Source of the DNA: Lysinibacillus sp. OF-1
GTDB lineage: Bacteria; Bacillota; Bacilli; Bacillales_A; Planococcaceae
Assembly (NCBI RefSeq): GCF_028356935.1
Contig: NZ_CP102798.1
Location: 930,001 to 994,000 of the forward strand
DNA: 64,000 bases
Direction of reading: 5' to 3'
The notes below the pieces were generated by a model, which saw only the letters and a program-made list of their open reading frames with translations, was not told where the DNA came from and searched no databases. The position numbers and the translations under genes are program-made. Positions 25,733 to 34,653 of the stretch are shown one piece after another. The first letter of the stretch is position 1; each line of letters opens with the position of its first letter.

Positions 25733-26920
25733 ATGAAAGCTTTATTCCGCATTTTAATGGTTTGTGGCGCAATTGCATTAATTGGCTTTATGTTTTTCAA
25801 TACCCCGCAGGAAAATGAGCCGTTAGAAGGACCAAATACCAATTCTAATATAATCCCTCAAACACAACTAAAGCAACAGTCTGCTGTAGGAGCAATGACA
25901 CGACCTCAAACAGGCATATCAACTTTGGTAGGAAAAGGCATTCAAACCGTTTTAGAGCAATATGGGGAACCAACGAGAAAAGAACCGTCTTCATTTGGCT
26001 ATCAATGGTGGGTCTACAATAAAGATGTTGCTACGTTTTTTATGATTGGTGTTGAAAATAATATTGTAACGCAAGTTTACATAGCTGGACAAGAAATCGA
26101 TGCATTTCCTTTTAAAGTTGGACAAAAACGCGATGAAATATACCGTATGACGATTATTGATTATGAGGTAGCGGCCACTGTGGGAGAAAATATTTTCATT
26201 TTCTCGATGAGTGAAGAAGATATGCAAACAAGGTTGCTTGTCAAATTTGATGGCCTTTATGCACAGCTTTATATAGATAGGGAGACAAGTGAGCTACAGG
26301 GAATACGTTATACAGACAGTGAAACACTTGTCCTTCATCAACCATATGAAATGAGTTATCAAGGTGAACTAGTGAGACGTACGCCACCGTCTTCATTTTT
26401 GCAGCAAGAAATCGATGTAGCTAGCGCCAAACAGCTTGATGATCTCTTAAATGTTACGAGGGTACATCATGAATTACCACCTTTAGCAATGGATGAATCA
26501 TTAGAAGAAGCTGCAAAAATGCATAGTGAAGATATGAAGGTGCAAAATTTCTTATCACATGAGTCTCCAACTAATGGAGATTTAAAAAAGAGATTACAGG
26601 CACATGACATCGACTATAGTGCAGCGAATGAAAATCTTGCCACTGCTTATTTTGATGCGATAGAAGCTATGCATGGTTGGACAAATTCGCCTGAACATAG
26701 GAAGGTGTTATTGGATGATCGATATACACGCGTTGGTTCCGGTGCTTTCGTAGATTATTATACGCAAATCTATATAGAGCCTACTGCACAGACGATGGAT
26801 AGTGAAGAGCAAGATAGAAAAAAACAAGATATTGAAGAACAGGATAACGAAGAACAGAGAAATAAAGAACCAGATAGTGAGGACCCTGTAGAGAATACAG
26901 AGCAATCCTCCTCATCCTAA
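25733..26920 (+). CDS. ylbC: CAP-domain secreted/anchored protein YlbC
   Basis: A 395-residue protein with an N-terminal hydrophobic signal or anchor (about residues 5-22). Next is a CAP-associated domain (about 60-200), then a CAP/SCP domain (about 230-350) showing SHESPTNGDLKKRL, NENLATAY and HGWTNSPEHRKVLL. The family match is to B. subtilis YlbC (about 346 residues). A tail of roughly 40 residues (EEQDRKKQDIEEQDNEEQ and on) is acidic and repetitive, and may explain the extra length. CAP proteins of bacilli are often sporulation-linked, but the role of YlbC is not established. ATG follows AAGGAG. Confidence 0.85.
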   Translation: MKALFRILMVCGAIALIGFMFFNTPQENEPLEGPNTNSNIIPQTQLKQQSAVGAMTRPQTGISTLVGKGIQTVLEQYGEPTRKEPSSFGYQWWVYNKDVATFFMIGVENNIVTQVYIAGQEIDAFPFKVGQKRDEIYRMTIIDYEVAATVGENIFIFSMSEEDMQTRLLVKFDGLYAQLYIDRETSELQGIRYTDSETLVLHQPYEMSYQGELVRRTPPSSFLQQEIDVASAKQLDDLLNVTRVHHELPPLAMDESLEEAAKMHSEDMKVQNFLSHESPTNGDLKKRLQAHDIDYSAANENLATAYFDAIEAMHGWTNSPEHRKVLLDDRYTRVGSGAFVDYYTQIYIEPTAQTMDSEEQDRKKQDIEEQDNEEQRNKEPDSEDPVENTEQSSSS

Positions 26921-26939
26921 CAACAGAATATCAGTTTGA

Positions 26940-26977
26940 AGACAAGCTCGAATAGCCGAGCTTGTCTTTATTTTTTT
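26940..26977 (+). terminator. Rho-independent terminator of ylbC
   Basis: Perfect 11-bp stem AGACAAGCTCG / CGAGCTTGTCT, loop AATAGC, then a T-rich run. Confidence 0.9.
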
Positions 26978-27017
26978 ATAAGGTAGTACTTTCACTGTGG
27001 GCTTCTACATTTTTCGT

Positions 27018-27046
27018 CACACCGTTACAAACGCCGTCATATGATA
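27018..27046 (+). promoter_or_regulatory. Mother-cell-type (sigma-K/sigma-E-like) promoter of the MurE-like gene
   Basis: CACA (27018-27021), 16-bp spacer, CATATGATA (27038-27046). This matches the sigma-K consensus (mACm, 16-17 bp, CATAnnnTA) at every specified position. Read as sigma-E, the -10 agrees at 6 of 8 positions. It lies 24 bp before the TTG start. No sigma-A-like -35/-10 pair was seen in the 93 bp after the ylbC terminator. Confidence 0.6.
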
Positions 27047-27070
27047 GAGAACGGAAAGGGGGAATGAGGC

Positions 27071-28543
27071 TTGCAACTAGCTGAGTTATTAAAAGATTGG
27101 CCATGTAGTGTGACAGGAGGATCCATTCGAACAGAAATTACAGGCGTAGAAGATTATGCACAGGCCGTACAACCCGGCGACATTTTTATTGTACGAAAGG
27201 GCAAAAAAACATCAGGAAGTCGTTTTGTTAAAGAAGCGTTGGCACGGGGGGCTGCTGCCATTGTTTCGGAAGAAAGTATTTCTTTGCCGATTATGGATAA
27301 AGAAATTCCTTTTGTGTGGGTTCCGAATACAGCATTATTTTTATCGTATGCGAGTGCGAAGCTTGCTGCTTTTCCAGCAGAGGCTTTAACGGTTATTGCC
27401 ATTACCGGTACAAATGGAAAGACCACGGTGAGCCATTTTGTTAGTCAGCTTCTAAATGCCTTACATAAAAAAGCAGCAGTTATTGGAACGGTTGGCTTTT
27501 TCATCAATGGCGAGAAACAACAAACGGCTTACGAGCAACTAACAACATTGCAGGCCAAAGAATTGCATCCGATATTAAAGCAATGTGTACGAAAAGGGGT
27601 TACACATGTTGTGCTAGAAGCTTCTTCAATGGGCTTACAGCAGCATAGACTCGACCATTGCGATATTGACTGTGGTGTATTTTTAAATCTATCAGAAGAC
27701 CATTTAGAAGATCATGGTGGTTTAGAAGCATATAAACGTGCAAAAAAAAGATTAGCCGATTTATCCAAAAAGTTAGTATTAAATGGAGATGATAACTTTT
27801 GTCGTTCTGTAGGGATTTATGATAAGAAAAAATCCTGTTCATTTGGCTTTGATAATCACAATGATCTACATATTCAAATTGTCAGTGAAACAGTTGGAAA
27901 AACCGTACTTTGCTTACAAACAACAGCGAGTGAGCATATTGTGGAAATTCCTTTTGTCGGAAAATATCATGTACAAAATACTATTGCTGCCTTAATGGCT
28001 ATATGGCGCCTAGGTGTCCCGATGGAAGATCTAGTTGGTCATATGTGGTCCTTAAAACTACCAGAAGGACGACTTGAGAAGATTGATAATCCTTTGGGTA
28101 TAGAGGTTTATGTAGATTATGCGCATACAGCAGAAGCCTTACAAGCCGTTTTACAAACCTTTAATCGTTCCAAAACAATTTACCTTGTTTTTAGTTGTGG
28201 TGGAAATCGTGATAAGGCGAAGCGCTTCGCCATGGGAGCGGTAGCAAGTAAATACGCGGACGTTATTTATTTAACAACAGATAATCCACGAGATGAAGAT
28301 CCAATCGTGATAAATGAAAGCATTATTGCAGGCTTTACAGAGCAACAATATTATGAAATTTACTTAGATCGGAAGCTTGCTATCCATCAAGCGTTAGCAA
28401 AGGCGAAAAAGGGCGATATTGTCCTTGTGGCCGGAAAAGGGCATGAACAAACACAGCAAATTAAAAATCAAAAATTGCCTTTTTCCGATCAACAATGCAT
28501 CAAAGATTATTTTGCCAGTCTCATTACAGACGACGCTGAATAA
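27071..28543 (+). CDS. MurE-type UDP-MurNAc-tripeptide synthetase, displaced from the dcw cluster
   Basis: A 490-residue Mur ligase of normal MurE length. The N-terminal MurE domain contains VQPGDIFIVRKGKKTSGSRF. The ATP loop is TGTNGKTT (about 112-119), the carbamylated Lys lies in EAYKRAKKRL, and the C-terminal domain carries TTDNPRDEDP (DNPR about 404-407), the motif typical of meso-diaminopimelate-adding enzymes. It departs from common MurE at SSMGL (usually SSHAL) and EDHLEDHG (usually QDHLDYHG). The TTG start has AAAGGGGGAA 7 bp upstream. It stands alone between ylbC and a thioesterase, behind a sigma-K/E-like promoter, so a sporulation role is inferred. Confidence 0.88.
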   Translation: MQLAELLKDWPCSVTGGSIRTEITGVEDYAQAVQPGDIFIVRKGKKTSGSRFVKEALARGAAAIVSEESISLPIMDKEIPFVWVPNTALFLSYASAKLAAFPAEALTVIAITGTNGKTTVSHFVSQLLNALHKKAAVIGTVGFFINGEKQQTAYEQLTTLQAKELHPILKQCVRKGVTHVVLEASSMGLQQHRLDHCDIDCGVFLNLSEDHLEDHGGLEAYKRAKKRLADLSKKLVLNGDDNFCRSVGIYDKKKSCSFGFDNHNDLHIQIVSETVGKTVLCLQTTASEHIVEIPFVGKYHVQNTIAALMAIWRLGVPMEDLVGHMWSLKLPEGRLEKIDNPLGIEVYVDYAHTAEALQAVLQTFNRSKTIYLVFSCGGNRDKAKRFAMGAVASKYADVIYLTTDNPRDEDPIVINESIIAGFTEQQYYEIYLDRKLAIHQALAKAKKGDIVLVAGKGHEQTQQIKNQKLPFSDQQCIKDYFASLITDDAE

Positions 28544-29021
28544 TAAAGAAAGATCCTGTAGCAATAGCCAGCTTGCGACCTGTCTCATCTTCGATATCAC
28601 ATTCCATGACGAGTGTTTGACGTCCTTTATGAACAAAACGACCGCGCGCAATCAATTCTTTATTCGTTGTTGTGGCAATATACGATAGATTCATATTCGT
28701 TGTAACCACATTATATCCCTCTGGTACAGAGCGTGAAGCAAGTCCGCCCATAGCTGCATCGGCAATTGTTGCAATAATGCCACCATGAGGCACCTTAATT
28801 GTATTATGAATAACTGGTGTAATAGGGATACGAACCTCACTAATTTCAGGCTCAAATTTACCTGCCATATGTAGGGCAGCATTAAGATAACGACGATGAA
28901 TGCCTTGCTGCTTCTCTCTTAGCCCATTTAAAAGATGTAATAAAACTTCTTCATCTTCCTCAGTACTTTCTTGTAAAATTTCAGCTAGTAATTGTTCTAT
29001 CTGTCCTTTAGATGTTGTCAT
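28524..29021 (-). CDS. PaaI-family hotdog thioesterase
   Basis: A 165-residue acyl-CoA thioesterase-like protein with an N-terminal helical extension of about 50 residues and a hotdog domain. The conserved segment is KVPHGGIIATIADAAMGGLA (about 86-105), followed by NLSYIATT and GRFVHKGRQTLVMECDI, as in PaaI/YiiD-type thioesterases. The substrate is unknown. ATG at 29021 is chosen with AGAGG about 10 bp upstream; an in-frame ATG at 29042 lies before that site. Its 3' end overlaps the MurE-like gene by 20 bp, tail to tail. Confidence 0.85.
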   Translation of the reverse strand: MTTSKGQIEQLLAEILQESTEEDEEVLLHLLNGLREKQQGIHRRYLNAALHMAGKFEPEISEVRIPITPVIHNTIKVPHGGIIATIADAAMGGLASRSVPEGYNVVTTNMNLSYIATTTNKELIARGRFVHKGRQTLVMECDIEDETGRKLAIATGSFFIIQRRL

Positions 29022-29111
29022 TAATTGGCAAACCTCTTTCATTAAAAGTATCAATAATGTAAAATTACCATAAAATCTGTTATGATGGGAAAGAGATTGG
29101 GGGAATTAAAA

Positions 29112-29558
29112 ATGATGATGACCTCTGACTGGGTACTCATTTTGGATGAGACCGAAGCGCTTTGTGAGATGATTCTTTCCTCAGAACCTGCGATTGCGCT
29201 ACAGCAAGCGTATGATGCAGTCTATAGTGATGCACAAATTGTAGAAGCTATTTACGCATTTAATCGCATGAAAGAGCAGTACGAAGATGTACAACGTTTC
29301 GGAAAATATCATCCAGACTACCATACAATCATGAAGTCAATTCGCCAACAGAAAAGGGCACTTGACTTGAATGAAAAAGTTTCAGCTTTAAAAATTGCTG
29401 AAAACGATTTTCAGGATTTACTCGATGAGATTAGCCTATTAATAGGTAAAACAGTCTCTGAAGCTGTAAAAGTTCCTGTTAGTAACCCATTCTTTGCATC
29501 TGGTTCATCTTGCGGAGGAGGATGTGGCTCGGGCGGCTCATGCTCTTGCTCAGCATAA
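29112..29558 (+). CDS. ylbF: YlbF (RicF), Y-complex subunit
   Basis: A 148-residue helical protein matching YlbF/RicF in length. The core contains YDAVYSDAQIVEAIYAFN and KYHPDYHTIMKSIRQQKRALDLNE. In B. subtilis it joins YmcA and YaaT to promote RNase Y-dependent mRNA processing, competence and sporulation, and the complex carries iron-sulfur clusters. The last 17 residues form a Cys/Gly/Ser tail, SSCGGGCGSGGSCSCSA, with four Cys that could serve as cluster ligands. ATG at 29112 follows GGGGGAA by about 7 bp. Confidence 0.92.
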   Translation: MMMTSDWVLILDETEALCEMILSSEPAIALQQAYDAVYSDAQIVEAIYAFNRMKEQYEDVQRFGKYHPDYHTIMKSIRQQKRALDLNEKVSALKIAENDFQDLLDEISLLIGKTVSEAVKVPVSNPFFASGSSCGGGCGSGGSCSCSA

Positions 29559-29587
29559 AATACGATGTGTATGTTACACATCTCTTC

Positions 29588-29640
29588 TAGACTGTAGACA
29601 ACTCCAAGTATTCACAGGAGGTTGTTTACAGTCTTTTTTC
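29588..29640 (+). terminator. Rho-independent terminator of ylbF
   Basis: AGACTGTAGACAAC pairs with GTTGTTTACAGTCT (one mismatch), with an inner CTCC/GGAGG pairing, followed by TTTTTT. Confidence 0.85.
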
Positions 29641-29726
29641 AATTGATAGGAGGAAACATACTTGAATGGCTGTCATCCCTGGTGACAGGATAGGAAAAAA
29701 GTTGTTTAGGCTGCTAAAAAGGTTCT

Positions 29727-30022
29727 AAATCAAGTAGCTTTATTGGATGGCCTTACAAATATCCTTTTATATTATAGTCTAGTTGGATCCGTGGTATGCA
29801 AGGTCAAAAGGATTGGATACTCGATTTGAGGATTATTAAGATTTAGAGGCTTTCCTCAGATTTAAGACAGGGAGTTGGCCCATTTTTAAGGAGCTATCGT
29901 GGGAACCATGACGAGTTAGTAACGGTTTCTGGGGAAGAAAACGAATACAGTAATTCTTCAATATATTATTGCTCATGAAATCCATCAGATTAGACAAGCC
30001 CATATCTGCTCATTATATAGGT
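29727..30022 (+). pseudogene. DinB-family protein, decayed
   Basis: Pieces of a DinB/YizA-type four-helix metal-dependent protein can be read in shifting frames. First comes SSWIRGMQGQKD. Next is RFEDY-stop-DLEAFLRF, then NHDELVTVSGEENEYSN, and finally LQYIIAHEIHQIRQAHICSL, whose HEIH matches the conserved metal-binding C-terminal motif. At least three frameshifts and several stops separate them. An AGGAGG at 29649-29654 followed by TTG at 29662 may be the old start. It fills the 521-bp gap between ylbF and the phosphodiesterase gene. Confidence 0.7.
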
Positions 30023-30035
30023 AGAACATTCAAAT

Positions 30036-30071
30036 GAAGGGAAGGCACGTAACTAGTGTCCTTCCCCTTTA
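30036..30071. terminator. Terminator of the glycerophosphodiesterase gene
   Basis: AAGGGAAGGCAC pairs with GTGTCCTTCCCCTT (small mismatch), loop GTAACTA. On the minus strand it follows the gene ending at 30080. Confidence 0.75.
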
Positions 30072-30079
30072 TGTTCGTA

Positions 30080-30994
30080 TCATGATAACGACTCTTGTTC
30101 CTGTAATAATTCAGCAGCTATATCAGGGCGATCTGTAATGATCCCCTTGGCGCCATTATGGATTAATTTTTTCATCGTGTCGATATCATTGATTGTCCAA
30201 TAGTGGACAGGTATGTTGAGATGATTCAAAAATTGAATAAATTTAGGTGAATCTAATGCGATAACGCCTGATTTAGGTGGGATTTGGAAAACATCAACTT
30301 TCGGATGATATAAGTGCCCAAATTGACTTGAGAAGGAGGCAAATGCTTTTCTCACATCTGATTCACCGGCACCAAGTGCTACTTGATTTTGGGCATATAA
30401 ATTAAAACGATCGATTTGCTCACCATAGAAGCTTGTCACAACGACACGCTGTTCAGCGCCTAGCTCTTCGATTAAGCGCCAAAGTTTAGAAGGCATCAAA
30501 CTTCCCTCATAAGTATCTGGAGCATCTTTAATATCAATATTGATGAGCATATTTGGATAAGTTTCAAGTAGCTCTCGTAATGTCACTACATTAATTTTTT
30601 CCTCTCGATATGGAAAAGCGCCATCCAAATCTTCAAATTGATAGCCGTGATTTAAGGCATTGATTTCTGCTAAGGTCATATCGGCAATGAGACCATAGCC
30701 ATCCGTTGTACGATCAACTGTATCATCATGGAAAACAATGATTTCCTCGTCTTTTGTTAAACGGATATCAATTTCAAAGCCATCGACTCCTAACTGTGCT
30801 GCTTTTTCAAATGCGATCATTGTATGCTCAGGTGCTAAAAGAGCCCCGCCACGATGCGCCAGAATGATGGGGCGATCAAATTGCAATGCTTGTTTGCCTT
30901 CACGTTGCTGTGGTTTAGAAATAGCTTTACTACCTGCCCAAGCCGCTGCACTTGCCGCAGCAATAGCAAGGGCAATTTTTGTTTTCTTACCCAT
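30080..30994 (-). CDS. Glycerophosphodiester phosphodiesterase with N-terminal membrane segment
   Basis: A 304-residue GDPD-family TIM barrel. A hydrophobic N-terminus (about residues 6-22, Ala-rich) suggests export or membrane anchoring. Catalytic marks are ILAHRGG (about 44-50), GFEIDIRLTKDEE, VFHDDTVDRTTDG and the late YWTINDIDTMKKLIHNGAKGIITDRPD. It hydrolyses glycerophosphodiesters to glycerol-3-phosphate and alcohol, using phospholipid or teichoic-acid breakdown products. ATG at 30994 follows AAGGAGGA by 5 bp. It is a single-gene minus-strand unit. Confidence 0.92.
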   Translation of the reverse strand: MGKKTKIALAIAAASAAAWAGSKAISKPQQREGKQALQFDRPIILAHRGGALLAPEHTMIAFEKAAQLGVDGFEIDIRLTKDEEIIVFHDDTVDRTTDGYGLIADMTLAEINALNHGYQFEDLDGAFPYREEKINVVTLRELLETYPNMLINIDIKDAPDTYEGSLMPSKLWRLIEELGAEQRVVVTSFYGEQIDRFNLYAQNQVALGAGESDVRKAFASFSSQFGHLYHPKVDVFQIPPKSGVIALDSPKFIQFLNHLNIPVHYWTINDIDTMKKLIHNGAKGIITDRPDIAAELLQEQESLS

Positions 30995-31321
30995 ATTCGT
31001 CCTCCTTAACAATTATCTTCATATAAAAAGTAATGGTGAATTCATTGTCAGTATTGATAATTAAAGTACCTACTAAAACTAATAGCTAGTAGAAGTGAAT
31101 GATGCTTTTTTCATGCTGATATATGCAAAAGCAAAAAAATACGGAGCTATTACGCGGAGGCGTAAATGTTCCATGAAAACAACTAATTCATATCTCTACG
31201 ATGTTTCTCGCAGTATGCTTTTCCATTATAACGGAAAATTGAGCTTTCTGTCAGCTAAACTCTGTTGCTATCATTTTCCGGTCTATGGTATTCTTTTATG
31301 TAAGAAATGAGGGAATCCAAT
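30995..31321. other. Intergenic region between the phosphodiesterase gene and ylbG
   Basis: This 327-bp divergent spacer has no convincing gene. It holds the AAGGAGGA of the minus-strand gene at its left end and, for ylbG, a possible promoter TTGCTA (31265-31270), 18 bp, TATTCT (31289-31294), then GAGGGA as ribosome binding site. A 71-codon open frame at 31095-31310 shows no family pattern. Confidence 0.5.
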
Positions 31322-31594
31322 ATGAACGAACGACAAGGGCTAATCGTTTACGTCCATCAATTAAAACATGCTAAATCTCTTCGGAAATATGGTCATGTTC
31401 TTTATATTTCAAGAAGGCAAAAATACGTAGTGCTTTACTGTAATCGTGAGGACATTGATATGATGACAACAAAACTACAACGCCTTCCATTTGTGAAAGA
31501 CGTTGTGGAGTCTTATCGTCCATTTGTGAAAACTGAATATGAAAATGCAAAACCAGATAAAGCAAAGGAATATGACTACAAAGTAGGTCTATAA
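31322..31594 (+). CDS. ylbG: UPF0298 family protein YlbG
   Basis: A 90-residue protein, the same length as B. subtilis YlbG, with [21 protein letters not shown] near the start and [15 protein letters not shown] further on. The function of this UPF0298 family is unknown. ATG at 31322 follows GAGGGA by 6 bp; a TTG-like extension to 31307 is not supported. It lies in the conserved ylbF-ylbG-rsmD-coaD order, here with two extra genes before rsmD. Confidence 0.88.
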   Translation: MNERQGLIVYVHQLKHAKSLRKYGHVLYISRRQKYVVLYCNREDIDMMTTKLQRLPFVKDVVESYRPFVKTEYENAKPDKAKEYDYKVGL

Positions 31595-31596
31595 TC

Positions 31597-31986
31597 TTAC
31601 GTCAATGCAGGTATATAGTTATTTAGTCTTAATATACCGATTAAGTATTGATAAAATAGTTTTGATTCCGAAAATATAGATGAGTGCTTTATTTCTACAA
31701 CAACTGCTTTCCGATCGAGTTGTTCTATTTGTGCTTCAAACATTTTTTGTCGCATTGTAGGTTGTTCTTCATTATATGGGATGCCTTCTCGGCAAATATA
31801 GATAGGCATGAACTTACTTTCACCAACTGGTTTGAGAGCTACAGCTAATGAGATCACCTTTTTATCTTCTTTTGTAGATGTTAGTATAAAGGCTTGATGA
31901 AAGCGTTCCTGATTTGTTTTGATAATTTCGAGTAACTCGTAAACATCACCATAGCCTTCTCCTAATTCTATAAATTGTTGTGGCAT
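31597..31986 (-). CDS. Conserved Bacillaceae hypothetical protein
   Basis: A 129-residue soluble protein beginning MPQQFIELGEGYGDVYELLEI and ending YQYLIGILRLNNYIPALT. I recall similar proteins beside ylbG and rsmD in many bacilli, some misnamed as methylthioribose kinase; no kinase motif is present. The charged central part includes FMPIYICREGIPYNEE. The ATG is preceded by AAAGGATG at a long spacing. It ends 2 bp after ylbG and is divergent from the gene at 32043. Confidence 0.7.
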   Translation of the reverse strand: MPQQFIELGEGYGDVYELLEIIKTNQERFHQAFILTSTKEDKKVISLAVALKPVGESKFMPIYICREGIPYNEEQPTMRQKMFEAQIEQLDRKAVVVEIKHSSIFSESKLFYQYLIGILRLNNYIPALT

Positions 31987-31991
31987 AATAA

Positions 31992-32020
31992 TTGCACATC
32001 CTTTCCAATACTCATAGTAT
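31992..32020 (+). promoter_or_regulatory. Sigma-A-like promoter before the exported protein gene
   Basis: TTGCAC (31992-31997), 17-bp spacer, TAGTAT (32015-32020), in the 56-bp divergent spacer. The -10 is only a fair match. Confidence 0.4.
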
Positions 32021-32042
32021 CATGCTGCGGGAGGTCAAGCAC

Positions 32043-33464
32043 ATGAAATTTGCATTAAGCTTTTTTTCTATTTTAGCACTAATTATTACAGGAACGATAT
32101 TTTTCCAGTATCATGCTTATTCATCTGATTTAGAAACAGGCATAGGGGATTTTCATTACTCTCAAGAAATAGAGATTGTCTATCGTGAAAATAGCTTAGA
32201 TATTCGCCAGCATTTTAAAAATTTACCAAATCAAAAGGTGAAAATTAAATGGCCAGAAAAAGCGACAAATCCTAGTTGTTTTATCGAGAGCGAAAATAGC
32301 TGTGATCGTTTATCAGATGAGGTCTCTTATTTTGCCAAAGGGGAAACGAAATCACAATCTGTGTCATACATAATTCCAATTGAGGGCGGCTTAAAAAATA
32401 AGATGCTCCTTCAAAATGTTTTTGCTACACTAATAAATGGTGAAGCATCGTATTCAATTGTTCATATTTCTACAGATAGTAAAGTGAATGGACAGTGGAT
32501 TACAGGTTTACCTTTAGTAGGGCAACAACAACTGTCTCTTGTGAATTACACAATGTTTAAAGGAAACGGTACCGTTCAAGATCTTTATTGGCAAGCAGGT
32601 AAACTTAAAGTACAAGAGCAAACACCGATTTTATCTATCTATGCACAGCAGTCAATTCCTAATGATTTCCTAAAATCATTAGAAAGCTTGCAGTTTTTGA
32701 ATGATGAGCATATTGCTATTATTCAAGAAAAAAGTCCGGTAACAGCTCATGATGAAAGATTGTTATTTTTACCAACACTTACTGCACAAGCCGTTGAGCA
32801 GGAAGTGATTTTATCACAAATCAAATCACAATTTAAATTTGTAGATTCTCCAGAATGGTTGCCTGAAGTTGTGGCATCCTATTTAGTAAACGATTCAATT
32901 GGTGGAGACAAAACAAAGAAAATGGTTAAGACATTAAATGACTATATGACAGATAGTCAACAGCAAGCTTGGCAGGAAAAGCTGAAAAACCTTGGGGAAG
33001 AACCGCTTTCGCCTGATACATTGGACAAGTATTTATCACAAGCGTTAGATGCGAAAACATCTTATTTTACATTAAACGCAGCTCAGAAAGATGGAACATA
33101 TCCGCTCTTATTTGAGGATGCTCGTGATGTGTATGTGGATGATGTATTAAAAGAAGACGTTCATGTTATTCTATATGAGGGTCAAGTGTTGTATACGGCA
33201 GATACGTTATTGCCTTATCTTGGCTATTCGGCTGAGGAAGGGAAGAATGGCTATTACGTAAATAGCGAGCATCGCACATTCCGATTCCCGAAAGAGCCTG
33301 GTTTCTATGTATTTAATCAGCGGAGATATGCAACAATTTCAGAGCCAATTATTAAAATTGCTGATCATTATTATGTGGAAGAAGCTTGGTTGCAACGTTT
33401 ATTCCTAGTTGAACTACAAAAGAAGGACGAGCGAATTCAAGTATTAACACAAGAACAACAATAA
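32043..33464 (+). CDS. Exported protein of unknown function, possible C-terminal copper-amine-oxidase-N-like domain
   Basis: A 473-residue protein with an N-terminal hydrophobic segment (residues 3-22) and no further clear TM helix, so probably exported and membrane-anchored. Residues 35-150 look beta-rich and include CFIESENSC, a possible disulfide. The C-terminal 100 residues (VILYEGQVLYTADTLLPYLGY and on) resemble the copper amine oxidase N-terminal-like domain found in many bacillus surface proteins; this is a weak resemblance. ATG at 32043 follows GGGAGGT by 7 bp. Its position between ylbG and rsmD is an insertion relative to B. subtilis. Function unknown. Confidence 0.65.
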   Translation: MKFALSFFSILALIITGTIFFQYHAYSSDLETGIGDFHYSQEIEIVYRENSLDIRQHFKNLPNQKVKIKWPEKATNPSCFIESENSCDRLSDEVSYFAKGETKSQSVSYIIPIEGGLKNKMLLQNVFATLINGEASYSIVHISTDSKVNGQWITGLPLVGQQQLSLVNYTMFKGNGTVQDLYWQAGKLKVQEQTPILSIYAQQSIPNDFLKSLESLQFLNDEHIAIIQEKSPVTAHDERLLFLPTLTAQAVEQEVILSQIKSQFKFVDSPEWLPEVVASYLVNDSIGGDKTKKMVKTLNDYMTDSQQQAWQEKLKNLGEEPLSPDTLDKYLSQALDAKTSYFTLNAAQKDGTYPLLFEDARDVYVDDVLKEDVHVILYEGQVLYTADTLLPYLGYSAEEGKNGYYVNSEHRTFRFPKEPGFYVFNQRRYATISEPIIKIADHYYVEEAWLQRLFLVELQKKDERIQVLTQEQQ

Positions 33465-33466
33465 CT

Positions 33467-33502
33467 TTTGCAGCGGAGGGTCATCCTTTCGCTGCAAAAA
33501 TA
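33467..33502 (+). terminator. Hairpin, possible terminator
   Basis: TTTTGCAGCGGAGG pairs with CCTTTCGCTGCAAAA (small internal loop). No long T run follows, so termination is uncertain. Confidence 0.5.
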
Positions 33503-33536
33503 CTTTATATGGATGAAAGTACGGTGATATGCTGTT

Positions 33537-34596
<1,060 letters not shown>

Positions 34597-34602
34597 TTAT
34601 GC

Positions 34603-34637
34603 AGAGGATGTCAAAGCAAAGTGACATCCTCTTTTTG
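34603..34637. terminator. Rho-independent terminator of rsmD-coaD
   Basis: Perfect 11-bp stem AGAGGATGTCA / TGACATCCTCT, loop AAGCAAAG, then TTTTT. It also faces the convergent ylbJ gene. Confidence 0.9.
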
Positions 34638-34653
34638 GTACATAGAGCGATCA

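Noticed and set aside
31095-31310. A 71-codon open frame between the phosphodiesterase gene and ylbG
   Set aside because: It has no family pattern, its composition is not protein-like, and it overlaps the probable ylbG promoter region.
31905-31925. A cre-like TGAAAGCGTT
   Set aside because: It lies inside a coding region, matches only half the consensus, and has no promoter nearby.
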